Positions 23,602 through 33,196 of a stretch of DNA of 64,000 nt are shown here, piece after piece. The notes under the pieces were generated by a model that worked only from the letters and a program-made list of their open reading frames with translations, did not search any database and was not told where the DNA came from. Made by a program: the position numbers and the translations under genes. This stretch comes from Paraphoma chrysanthemicola (taxonomy: Eukaryota; Ascomycota; Dothideomycetes; Pleosporales; Phaeosphaeriaceae): assembly GCA_020744225.1 (NCBI GenBank), contig JAGMWG010000014.1, positions 806,001-870,000 of the forward strand, written 5' to 3'. The number at the start of each line of letters is the position of its first letter. The first letter of the stretch is position 1.

Positions 23602-25323
23602 CTATCTACTATCCTTCCGCTTACCCGCTGCCCGTGAATTTGTTACACGCTGCTCGACCTGAATCATTTTTTCCTTCAAAACCAGATACTTCCTTGATAA
23701 AGCTTTCAAAGTATCGGCCTGGTCAAAAGTAGCACCCGACTGCTGGTTGACGAGATTGTTGGCGAGGCAATCAAAGATTGGATCGTTCTCAGGAGTTGCC
23801 AGCTCGCAGATTGCGGCGACGAATTCTGTCGAGGATGAATTCGAGCGGATACGGTCGCACATGACCTTTGTGAAATGTCCAACGTAAGTGTTGTTGAGAC
23901 CCATGACACGTGCAGCCTGACATATCATCAGGTTCCTACGGTCGTACTTCTCGTCACCATTCAGAGTGACGGAGTAGACCCGGCCCCGATAAGTCATCTC
24001 GTTCATCCAACTCAGATGCTTCTTCGCTGACTCGGCGTCCATACTACCAGCTGGGAAGACAATTGAAGTAGCGCTGGGATCATTGGTGAAGTGCTTATGT
24101 GCCTTGGTCGAGCACTGCATCAGCACGAACTTGGGTAGTGCCGCAAGTTGGATGTCTCCCATCATAATACAGACTGCTGGACCGTTCGCAAAGAGCACGC
24201 GTTGCGCATGTGGCATGTGCCGAATATCCTTTTGGGTATCGAGTTTCGGGACTACATCAGTTGTAGTGCGACCCTTGAATGACTGACCGTAAGGCTTCAG
24301 CTGGGCGGGCTTGGTAAGGACTTGTTGGCGCGCCTTGATCGCAGTTCGCGGAGCTTTCTTTCCGAATTTGGAGGTGTCAATCGCCATTTTCAGAACCTTA
24401 GGCTTTTCGACAGGCGCAACGTTCTTAGGTGTGTCTTCAGGAGACCACAGTTTGGGGAACTTTGAATCGTTAATCGCTGGACCGCTCACAACGTGCTGTG
24501 GCTCTTTCCCGTCTTGTACGTTAGAGATTAGAGATGCCTCGTCAGGCTCTACTGGCAGCTGAATGGCCGCCTCCAGCTCTTTTGGCATCTCCGGTGCGTC
24601 CGAGATGTTCTGACCGACGACTTCTGTGATCAGATCCGGTGTGTCAGCCTCGCTGAGATCAACGTTCTTGTTAGGTTTGTCTTCGGTGGAGGGGCTGTCG
24701 TCCTCGGACATCTGGGTTTGAGACTCGGAGTCGATCTCTAGCTGGCGAATGCGGGCACCCTTTGAATCTAGTTCTGTCTCCAGCTCCCGAATGCGACGGC
24801 TCTTCTCGTCAATCTCAGCGACCAGTTCTTGGATGTACAGATAGTGCGTATGATTGTCGCCCTTCACCTGCTTGAGACGTGCGGCGATCTCGTTGGAATC
24901 TGTGACAAGCGCCTTGATGTGGCCATCCTTCTCTTCACAAGAGTGTTCCAGCTGTTGTATGTGGGCAACCTTGGCGCTGACTACTGTTTCTAGCTCAGCA
25001 ATGCGGGCAGCTTTCTGCTCGATTTCGACCTCTGATGTAGTGAAGTGTGGCTGTTTGTCCGCCGAAAAGCTGGCAAGGAAGTCTTCATCGTCGTCCATGT
25101 CGGCCCAGCGAGTATTCTTGGGTGCTGGACTTGCGAATGCGCCGTTGGCCATGCCTGCATCTGGGTCAGCGCCTGGGGTGACTTCGCTCGCAACTTGCCT
25201 ACCGTTGAACACCACGCCCTTCTTTGCTGACGGAGTCTGTGTAGCTAGTTCTGGAATAGGGCTACTCTTCACCTCGCGACTCTTTTGCGCCCAGAAAGAG
25301 GAGGCGTTCGCACTGCTGCTCAT
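23602..25323 (-). CDS. Hypothetical coiled-coil protein with conserved C-terminal domain
   Basis: Single exon, 573 aa, not recognised as a named family. Residues 1-95 are Ser/Pro-rich with an acidic RWADMDDDEDF motif. Residues ~100-200 form a clear heptad coiled coil with repeated 'ARIRELE'-like units (ARIAELE, RRIRELE, ARIRQLE). A low-complexity acidic linker follows, then a folded C-terminal region from about residue 370 (RVLFANGPAVCIMMGD to the end) whose layout recalls BTB-like domains in fungal proteins. The ATG before SSSANASS was chosen; the frame stays open upstream only from a GTG. The modular layout suggests a scaffold or adaptor; no catalytic motif is visible. Confidence 0.8.
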   Translation of the reverse strand: MSSSANASSFWAQKSREVKSSPIPELATQTPSAKKGVVFNGRQVASEVTPGADPDAGMANGAFASPAPKNTRWADMDDDEDFLASFSADKQPHFTTSEVEIEQKAARIAELETVVSAKVAHIQQLEHSCEEKDGHIKALVTDSNEIAARLKQVKGDNHTHYLYIQELVAEIDEKSRRIRELETELDSKGARIRQLEIDSESQTQMSEDDSPSTEDKPNKNVDLSEADTPDLITEVVGQNISDAPEMPKELEAAIQLPVEPDEASLISNVQDGKEPQHVVSGPAINDSKFPKLWSPEDTPKNVAPVEKPKVLKMAIDTSKFGKKAPRTAIKARQQVLTKPAQLKPYGQSFKGRTTTDVVPKLDTQKDIRHMPHAQRVLFANGPAVCIMMGDIQLAALPKFVLMQCSTKAHKHFTNDPSATSIVFPAGSMDAESAKKHLSWMNEMTYRGRVYSVTLNGDEKYDRRNLMICQAARVMGLNNTYVGHFTKVMCDRIRSNSSSTEFVAAICELATPENDPIFDCLANNLVNQQSGATFDQADTLKALSRKYLVLKEKMIQVEQRVTNSRAAGKRKDSR

Positions 25324-25792
25324 TTTGGTTGTACGTCGCCGGAGCGGATCTGGAAGCGAGAAAGCAGATCGGGGGATTGACGAAGTCGGCCCGGAGATCA
25401 CAAGATGTTATACGGGAGCCGCTGGCCGCGTAGTGTGCTGATGCCGATGAAGAAGCTGGTAGGCGAGGTTGAGACACGGGCGAGCGGGGTGTGGGCGTAA
25501 CGGTGAGTGGGTAATGGGCGGAAGTGCAGGCGGGAAGATTTATATGTGTCCGAGCGTTGCCTTTGTGCGGCCCCAACGTGTGGCGCGCGAGGGACAGGAC
25601 GTGAGCAAAGTGAAAGAGAGGAACGCGTTTTGGTAACACAGTGATTTCACTGAAGCAGTGGCAGGAGCGACTGATTGCCCATGTGCGCACCATCATCAAC
25701 CACGACATCGTACGACACTTACTGCAGATTGCGCAGACGAAGTGTCTCAACCATACCTACACCTACAAAAGCGCAACTTCAACTCGACCACA

Positions 25793-26224
25793 ATGCCGTC
25801 ATTTCGTGTTGAGCCAGACTATCTCTGGCACGATCGCGGTCGCAACACCCATGTCCTGTTCAACGCTCAGCGCGATCTGGTCAACCAACTACAGCGCCAT
25901 CGGTCCCGTAGCCTTGATACTCAATATCAGGACGCTATACAAGGTTAAACACGTCAAGAGCCAGGTCGTCTCTTCGTGCGTTAATATCACCATAGGCGAG
26001 AATCATCCCATCAGGTGCTGCGTTCTGCTCACAGAGACCATTACAACCGACGCCCATCTGTGTATGATCAACAAAATTTATCGTATGTTCAACTTATTCA
26101 CGTCTTTGAATATGCTAATAATGTAGGCATCGATATTACTGAAGGTGAGCAGTTCAAGGCTGAGATGATATGCGCTCAGGACATGACAGAAATTGAGGAG
26201 GCAGCATACATCTACAGAGAGTGA
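25793..26224 (+). CDS. Small hypothetical protein, gene model uncertain
   Basis: A likely three-exon model (25793-25943, 25996-26082, 26127-26224) gives 111 aa starting at an ATG in good context (CACAATG). The last intron is convincing: GTATGT donor, GCTAAT branch, TGTAG acceptor, 44 bp. The first intron has a weak GTTAAA donor and several possible acceptors. The protein begins MPSFRVEPDYLW and ends in an acidic stretch (MTEIEEAAYIYRE). No family was recognised. It could also be a decayed gene. Confidence 0.35.
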
Positions 26225-27319
26225 GAGTTTATGGAATTAGCAGGTTGCTAGATATTATAGCAAATTTATATCTGCCAACCACGAAAGTGCCCCTGACAAC
26301 TGGAACTATACTCTTCCCAGATTGCGCTCTGGGCTCGCTCACCACAAGATCCAAATCGTACTCTAAGCAGAGTATTATAGGATGCTCTCTTTGATGCGCA
26401 ATGCCATAATAGAATAGAGTTTAAAGTCTAATATATAGACATGCTAACATACATAAAGTAGATGCAATCGTCCTTACGCCCATGCCTCAATCTCTTAGTT
26501 CATGCGCATCATGATAGCATACATGCTAACTTGTCGACGTTAGCATCATGGAACTGCATTGTCTCGCTAAACAAAGACTAGTAAACGTAACCACGAGCAA
26601 CAGATCTCAGATTTGTACATTTCTTTAGAAGATGCGCCACGTTAAATAGCTGTAGGTATTCGTTGCTAGTCTAATCACGGAGTGTTCTCAACTTGCGAAA
26701 GAGTATTCTATTGATAATCGCAGATTATCTAAGTAGTGCCTGTTTAATAAAACACATGTCTAGAATCGTAAACTAACAGACGAGACGATATGTCTCTAGT
26801 AAGAATCCTGACTCAATTATAGCCTTACTAACAGCTCCAAGAGAAATGCTATTAGTCTTATTACTTTAGTAGTCCTTCCTTATATAGCCTATTAAATAGA
26901 ACACGAATATACTACGCGCAGAGTACTTCTATCAGTATTAAGAGAAGACATTATAGATGTTAGAAAGGCTATAGAAAGGCTATAGAAAGGCTATAGAAAG
27001 GCTATAGAAAGGCTATAGAAAGGCTATAGAAAGGCTATAGAAAGGCTATAGAGCTGTAGTCGATCCTCGTAGATATGACTAGATTTCTCATCCTAAAGCT
27101 ACGAATTAATATCGTAAAGGAAACGTTAGCGGTGTATTTAAAAGTTGCAAACTCAACATCTACTATCTAGGCCTTATACTGTTTTGTCATTTGCAATAGC
27201 TTTCGCAGTGTACGAAGGTTAAACTCGCATAGGCGAAAGAAGGCGACATGTAACTGCCTAGAAAGAGGGTCGCGACGCCAGAAGAGATTAGTGACTAGTC
27301 TCTAGTTGCTTGTCGATAG
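26225..27319. other. Gene-poor intergenic region with repeats
   Basis: Almost 1.1 kb without a credible ORF, AT-richer than the flanking genes. It includes a perfect inverted repeat ATGCTAAC-N8-GTTAGCAT at 26523-26546, another ATGCTAAC near 26441, and an 11-bp tandem array at 26963-27052. Confidence 0.6.
26963..27052. repeat. 11-bp minisatellite, eight copies
   Basis: Eight uninterrupted, identical copies of GAAAGGCTATA followed by GA. The unit length is about one helical turn, so all copies would face the same side of the DNA. Expected to vary in copy number between strains. Confidence 0.95.
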
Positions 27320-28106
27320 CTAAATCACGTATATACGGTAGTATCCGTTACAGAAACGCGAGCCAGTCATAGCTTTCATAGTACAGCCAAAGTGAGCGCC
27401 GCACAGAAATTTTCTATTCACGAGTCTTCCATAATCTTCCTTGTTCTGTGCGTCAATAATCTCGATTAGGCCACTGTAGTCCTCTAGCTCCCCTTCAATG
27501 TTATCGTAACCTCCATCAAAGGTCTCGTAACCTACTGCTACCCTCATCTGCACCCCAAGAACATCAAAGTCATTCATTTCTACAACAGCGAATGACCCAG
27601 ACGGCAAGCGATGATCTGTTCCAAGTGATGCGGGCAGCTGAGTCAATAATTCGAGCTGTACATACCTTTATGCTTGAGAATCGTTCCCAGATATCGCGTT
27701 AGACAGCCTGAGGAGATACCGTGTGTGTTGGCAAGGTAATTGCTGTAACCCTAATCGTGCCTTGAAGTTGCGAGGCAGCGCGCTGGTTAGGCTGCAACAG
27801 CTCATACTCCAGTCGTATAGCTAGACCCGACACGATGTTTACAGAAGACGATATTATGGCTCGAGCGACCAGTGCAACACAATTGTCCCTGCACACAACA
27901 CTGTGTATTTGAAGCAACTTAGCTTTGTGCTCCCGTACATCAACGACATGTGTTTTAGGGCGGTCCTCCTTGTGGACCAGCTTAGGACTGATATGATAGA
28001 GCTTCTGATTCATCTTATTCACATCGTTAGATACTGTAATGCTTCTATTGTCCGTCACAAATGAACTCGCGTCTCTCGCATCGAATCTTGTGCCAAGGAC
28101 CCTCAT
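27320..28106 (-). CDS. Hypothetical protein, low-confidence two-exon model
   Basis: Exons 28106-27720 and 27637-27320 would give 234 aa, joined by an 82-bp intron (GTATCT donor, ACTCAG acceptor) in matching phase. The second exon carries a well-behaved acidic segment (VGYETFDGGYDNIEGELEDY) and ends CNGYYRIYVI. The first exon is open further upstream to 28298, but without an ATG, so a further 5' exon is possible. No family recognised; may be a relic. Confidence 0.35.
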
Positions 28107-28995
28107 CGAAGAGTGGACCCATGTTTGCCCCGACTGTCGCTCCGATGGCGTCGTTCTCAGTGCATTGAAAACATATTTCCGCAAACTTGGGGCGTATCTG
28201 GCTAGCACAAGCTGTGGAATGGTGTACGGTATTGGAAGGTCCCAGAAACCCTGGGACTGGTAATGTATCGTGTAAGTATGTAGTACACAGCCAAGCAAGC
28301 TACATATGGTCGTAAATACACAAGGAAATGCGCGAGGAAGATCCGCTAGGTGCCGAGTGTGCGCGCAAGTGACTTAAGACTGCGCCGGTGAATGTGCCTT
28401 GATATAATAGTCTGGAGGCTCTCAATGTATTTTGAAATAAAAAACTGCACGGGTAAACACACGCGAAGGCATTTAGGAGTGTCCTGCTGGAAATATCAAG
28501 GTGCAGTACCAATCGGTCACTGGCCGTGCTGAATGAGTAGAGAAACGTGTACCAATGGAGTATTCGTCTCCGCGCAAACCAGCCCGAGAATCGATGTTTC
28601 GGACCAAGTTCTCCCGAGCCCAGATTGCGGAGAAAACGAAATGAGACTCGGCGAACCTGCCAAGCACTGTAGGTCCACCCTTGCCCCGCATCTCTCACGC
28701 GCACAAGTCGATCACCACTTGTCGCCCCTGCATCACACAAGAGCCTGTTCCAGAAAGCGAATAGCACGATTGGTTAATTGCACCTATCCGTGCTAGATAC
28801 GAGAGGTTGGCGGCCATGTTACCGAAATGATTAGGGCTGCCCGGAGATTGCATCACGACATAGATGAGCCGTTGCAACCAAGCCGGGTGGATGGGTCGGT
28901 GATGCAGGTACATATTGACCTGCAACCTGGATTTCCATGTCCAGCTTCAGGCCTTTTCGGTTCTGTACTCTATTGTTTCCATTTCCATTTCCAAG
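28107..28995. other. Intergenic region upstream of the PL26 gene
   Basis: About 890 bp. Overlapping ORFs of up to 155 codons exist on both strands but none shows motifs or splice logic. The last ~200 bp before 28996 are the probable promoter and 5' leader of the secreted lyase; I see no clear control element. Confidence 0.5.
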
Positions 28996-31850
28996 ATGCT
29001 GAAGGCCGCTGTTGGTCTCGCTTGCATCTTCGGCCATGTTTGCGCACAAACCAGTGCTGTAAAGGTCAAATGGCTCGAAGGAACCCCGAAATATCTGTCA
29101 GGTGTGACTTTTGGTCTGCCTTGGCCACGAGGCCAATACCCAGCCGACACGACAACCTTCACGGCAGGAGACGCGCAATTGCAGTCTTGGGCGACCGCGT
29201 ACTGGCCTGATGGTTCCCTCAAGTGGACCGGCCATGCGATCGCGGCGACCGAGTCACCAGCGACCGAGTATACGATTACCGCATCGGGTTCTCCTAATTC
29301 AACTGTGTTGCGCAGGAAAAGGCAGAATATCAGCAGCATCAGCGTGATTGACACTGGGGATGCAATTGTCGTCAACACCGGCAAAATCACCACAAGCTTT
29401 CCTAAATCGGGCAACGCGCTGGTATCATCAATCAAGACGGGGAACAAAACCGTGGGAACCAATGGTCGTCTGATCTTGAGATCGCAGACCGGAACACCGG
29501 ACGATGACGATGACGGAAAACCCACCGATATCGACTACTTCGCCTTCGTCAGCAAGATCTCAAATGTCACAGTGTCAGAGAACAATCTCGCTCGCGCACT
29601 AGTGACAGTACGCGGTACCCATACGATTGACGGCGACGGTTCGCACGGCGACTGGCTTCCCTTCACGGTACGCTTCTATCTATATGCGAACTCTGAAGCA
29701 ATCCGTATCATTCACACGATCATTTACGATGGTGACATGAAGAAAGACTTCATTGCCGGAGTTGGTCTGCGTCTCGACGTTCCTCTGGCTGGGGAGGAGA
29801 CGTACAACCGCCACGTGCGCATTGCTGGTGTTGACGGTGGTTTGCTTCGTGAGGCTGTAAAAGGTATCACGGGACTACGCCGCGACCCAGGTGCCGGAGT
29901 ACGCTCAGCGCAATTTAACGGCACCGTTACACCAGATAAGAGCACGTGGGATGCACGTGTTACGAACCGTCTCCAGTGGATCCCAACTTGGAGCGACTAC
30001 AGGTTGACTCAGCTCTCACCAGATGGTTTCAACCTTAAAAAGCGAACGAAAGCTGGCCAAAGCTGGGTCAAAATTCCTGGTGGGACCCGATCAGGCGGCC
30101 TAGCCTATCTGGGTGGGTCTACCGTTGGAGGTCTCGCTTTGGGGTTGCGCGATTTCTGGAAGAAGTATCCAACGAGCCTGGACATTTCAAACGCGGCTAC
30201 GGATACAGGTTCAATCACTCTCTGGCTGTATAGCCCGCAAGCCGGACCAATGGACATTCGGCCTTACCACGATGGTCTCGGGCAGGATACATATGCTAAA
30301 CAGTTGGATGCACTTGAGATCACATATGAAGATTACGAAGGCGGCTATGATACTCCATACGGAGTTGGTAGAACCAACGAATTGTTCCTGTATGCCTTTG
30401 GCAGCACACCATCACCCGAAAAACTGTCGACACTTTCCAATAACACCAACAACCCGCCGGTCCTTATTGCGGAACCAGAGCACATCCGTGACACCAAGGC
30501 CATAGGATCATACTGGGATGTTCCAGGCGCTGTTGACACTGCTCAAGCGCAGAAAATCGAGGCAAACATGGATTTCTTGATAAAGTTCTATGAGGATCAG
30601 GTGGAGCAGCGCCGATGGTACGGGTTCTGGGATCATGGCGACATAATCCATACCTATGATGATGATCGGCATCAGTGGAGGTATGACATTGGAGGCTATG
30701 CTTGGGTAAGCGCCCGTCTATCTTTTAAACGCGTGCTTCGTACTGACATTATGTTTCTACTGCATAGGACAACTCGGAACTCTCTCCAGATCTCTTCTTT
30801 TGGGACTACTTTCTTCGCACTGGTCGCGCTGATGCATACCGCCTAGCCCACGATCAAGTGCGTCATGGCGGCGAGGTCGACTCTTATCATCTTGGAAACT
30901 TTACTGGTCTTGGTACGCGCCACGGCGTCCAACATTGGTCTGACTCGGCGAAGCAAGCACGTATTGCAACGCCTGTGTACAGAAAGGTGTTTTTCTACAT
31001 TTCGGGTGGTGACGAGAGGACGGGCGATCTTGTTCAAGAGGTTCTTGATGTTGACAAGTCGTTCGTCCGTGTAGATGCACGCCGCAAGGTGCGCAGTCCG
31101 AACGTGGTCTACAATCCTGATCCTGAGGCTCTGTACCTCAATTTTGGCACGGACTGGGCGGGAATTGCTCAGGCCTACCTCATCGAATGGGAGCGCAAAG
31201 GATCCCGCAGCCAGGAGGCCTACTCTAAACTTGCTGAGGCTCTTCGGACATATCCTAAGCTGAAGAACGGGTTTGTCACAGGAGAGGCGCTGTACAATTC
31301 CTTGACTGGTGCATGGTCTCCACCGCCAACTGATCCAAGCAATAGCGGCAACATAACTGTTTCGCATCTTTCGGGCGTCTTCGGCGTTCTCGAAACTATC
31401 GACCAGCTCATTGAACATTTTGGGCCTACGTCCAAGAACATCACGCAGCCCTTCCTAGATGCTTTCCTTGACTACTGCTACTACTATGGTGCGTCGAGGG
31501 CGGAACAAAGTGCGAGGTATGGGAAGGACTTTGGAAGCCTCAATCTCAAGCAGGGACATTCCCGATTCACTGCTTACGTCGCAAATCGAAGGAATAATGC
31601 CACCCTAATTCCTCGTGTCTGGTCCGAGTATCTGGGCGACGGAAGCAAGGACGGCCTTGCCCCCAACGCGCCGTGGAAGACAGAAAGGATTTCTGGAAGC
31701 GAAGTTCTGATACCCATTGACGAGGCGAAATGGGTCAGCACTAACGCAATGGCACTGTACGGTGTAGCTGGGATTGAGAACCTGGCTCTGGTAGGGGCAC
31801 CGGACAGGCCGCGTCTTAGTGGTAATGGTACAGCACCACGTGGAGCTTGA
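28996..31850 (+). CDS. Secreted exo-rhamnogalacturonan lyase, PL26-like (PcRGLX family)
   Basis: Two exons (28996-30705, 30768-31850) give 930 aa; the 62-bp intron is in phase 0 inside the conserved GGYAW/DNSELSPDLFFWDYFL block. A signal peptide of about 18 residues (MLKAAVGLACIFGHVCA) precedes the N-terminal domain typical of this family (VKVKWLEGTPKYLSGVTFGLPWPRGQ). A middle domain and an alpha-helical C-terminal toroid follow, the latter with YHLGNFTGLGTRHGVQHWSD. The family releases unsaturated disaccharides from the ends of rhamnogalacturonan I, the branched pectin backbone, outside the cell. This points to plant-cell-wall degradation. Length fits known fungal members. N-glycosylation sequons such as NST and NTT agree with secretion. 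Confidence 0.88.
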
Positions 31851-33196
31851 AGACGATGTAGAATCAATGTAACATACATGACGAAGCGAAGTAATAGGCT
31901 GCGATACTGTGGTCCGCCATTCTAAGACTGTGACCTGTCCACACGACAAGCAGCTCGCCGCAGATTTCACCTTAAGTTGCAAGTACTGTGCTTGACATGC
32001 AAAGGGGACCAAGCTAGGTCTGATTCTCTGCTCTTCACTTTCTGTGGACTATCGAGCCAATCGTGGTTGAAGAGCAAACTTCGAAATATGCCGGACGTGC
32101 AATTTGTAGCACAACACTCATGTCATCACCTGGAAACATCATGGGTACTTTTTAAGATCGGAAGCATAGTATTCGTGTCTGCTCTTATTCATGTTATAAT
32201 GCGATGCTACTATGATGCGGCCAAGAGGAAAATGCGGGTCACCGCCCCATTCGGCAAACTATCCCGCTGCAACACCTCCGATGGATCAGAGCGCACTTGG
32301 AGGCTTCTGAACCCACATCTGTGTCTTGAGCAAAATGGCTTAGACGTTGTTGCATTATTGAAAGCTTTCGTCAAAGAGGTAGCCGTGAGGGAGGACAATT
32401 AGGATTGTTCGACCCATAGACAGTGGAAAGGTGCAGAGACATGTGTGGCACGATCACATGTAAGCAAGGATTTCGAGCCCTCACCCCGCGTTTAAAATAC
32501 CCAGACTCAGTCGTCTTACTTCGAAGAAGCCCAGAGCATAAGCTTCATTTCACTATGCATTGCCTCAAGCCCTTTGCCGTCCAATGGGAGGAAGTACAAC
32601 AACAAAATTGCGTAGAGAAAAGCCGAGACCCACTTCTTCGACTTCGCGTGTGGCATGTGCCGCAAATGAAAGACCGCTCGATTGGTCGCGTCATAAGACG
32701 TCTAACAGGCCTGAACAGCCGGGAGGAAGGTGCATGACCGAGACCGGTAAGCGTTCTTACCATCCCAGCCTTTCGAAGAATACATGTAAGCACAGTATAT
32801 CATATTCGACCACCAGCACGTTTGAACCTTTAGTGCTGAGTACAAGTCTAACTCCAAGCTCAAAACCTAACTTGTTGCAGCATAGAACCCTGACGCGCCT
32901 TAACGCCTAGATTGAGACATTCAAGGTTGGTGGCAAGGCACATGAAGGCTGCTGCTGCTGTTTGGATGTAAGCTTACAATGTCGTAAGCTTGTACCCGAG
33001 AATCGCTCGATGGCTTAAAGCTCCAAGTCATAGCAGCAAGGGTTTTTCGCTTTAGGAGCTCTCGAATCTATTTTGTCTGCTTGCAGCCGTCCTTGAAATT
33101 TACGACCAACCTCGAGCAAAGCTACGCAAGTCACTCTCAACTAGCAGATACCAATCGGCACGCTGCCTGCCAGTGTTTATAATCTTCAAAGAAGTC
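31851..33196. other. Intergenic region between PL26 and the monooxygenase fusion
   Basis: 1.35 kb. Plus-strand ORFs at 31977-32402 and 32423-32910 have no start context, splice logic or motifs that I trust. The last 30 bp contain a TTTATAATC TATA-like element (33176-33184) just upstream of the next ATG. Confidence 0.45.

Noticed and set aside
28300..28767. Minus-strand 155-codon frame upstream of the PL26 gene
   Set aside because: It overlaps several frames on both strands, has no motif, and lies in the probable promoter region.
31977..32910. Plus-strand frames of 104-141 codons
   Set aside because: No family features, weak start contexts and no consistent splice model.
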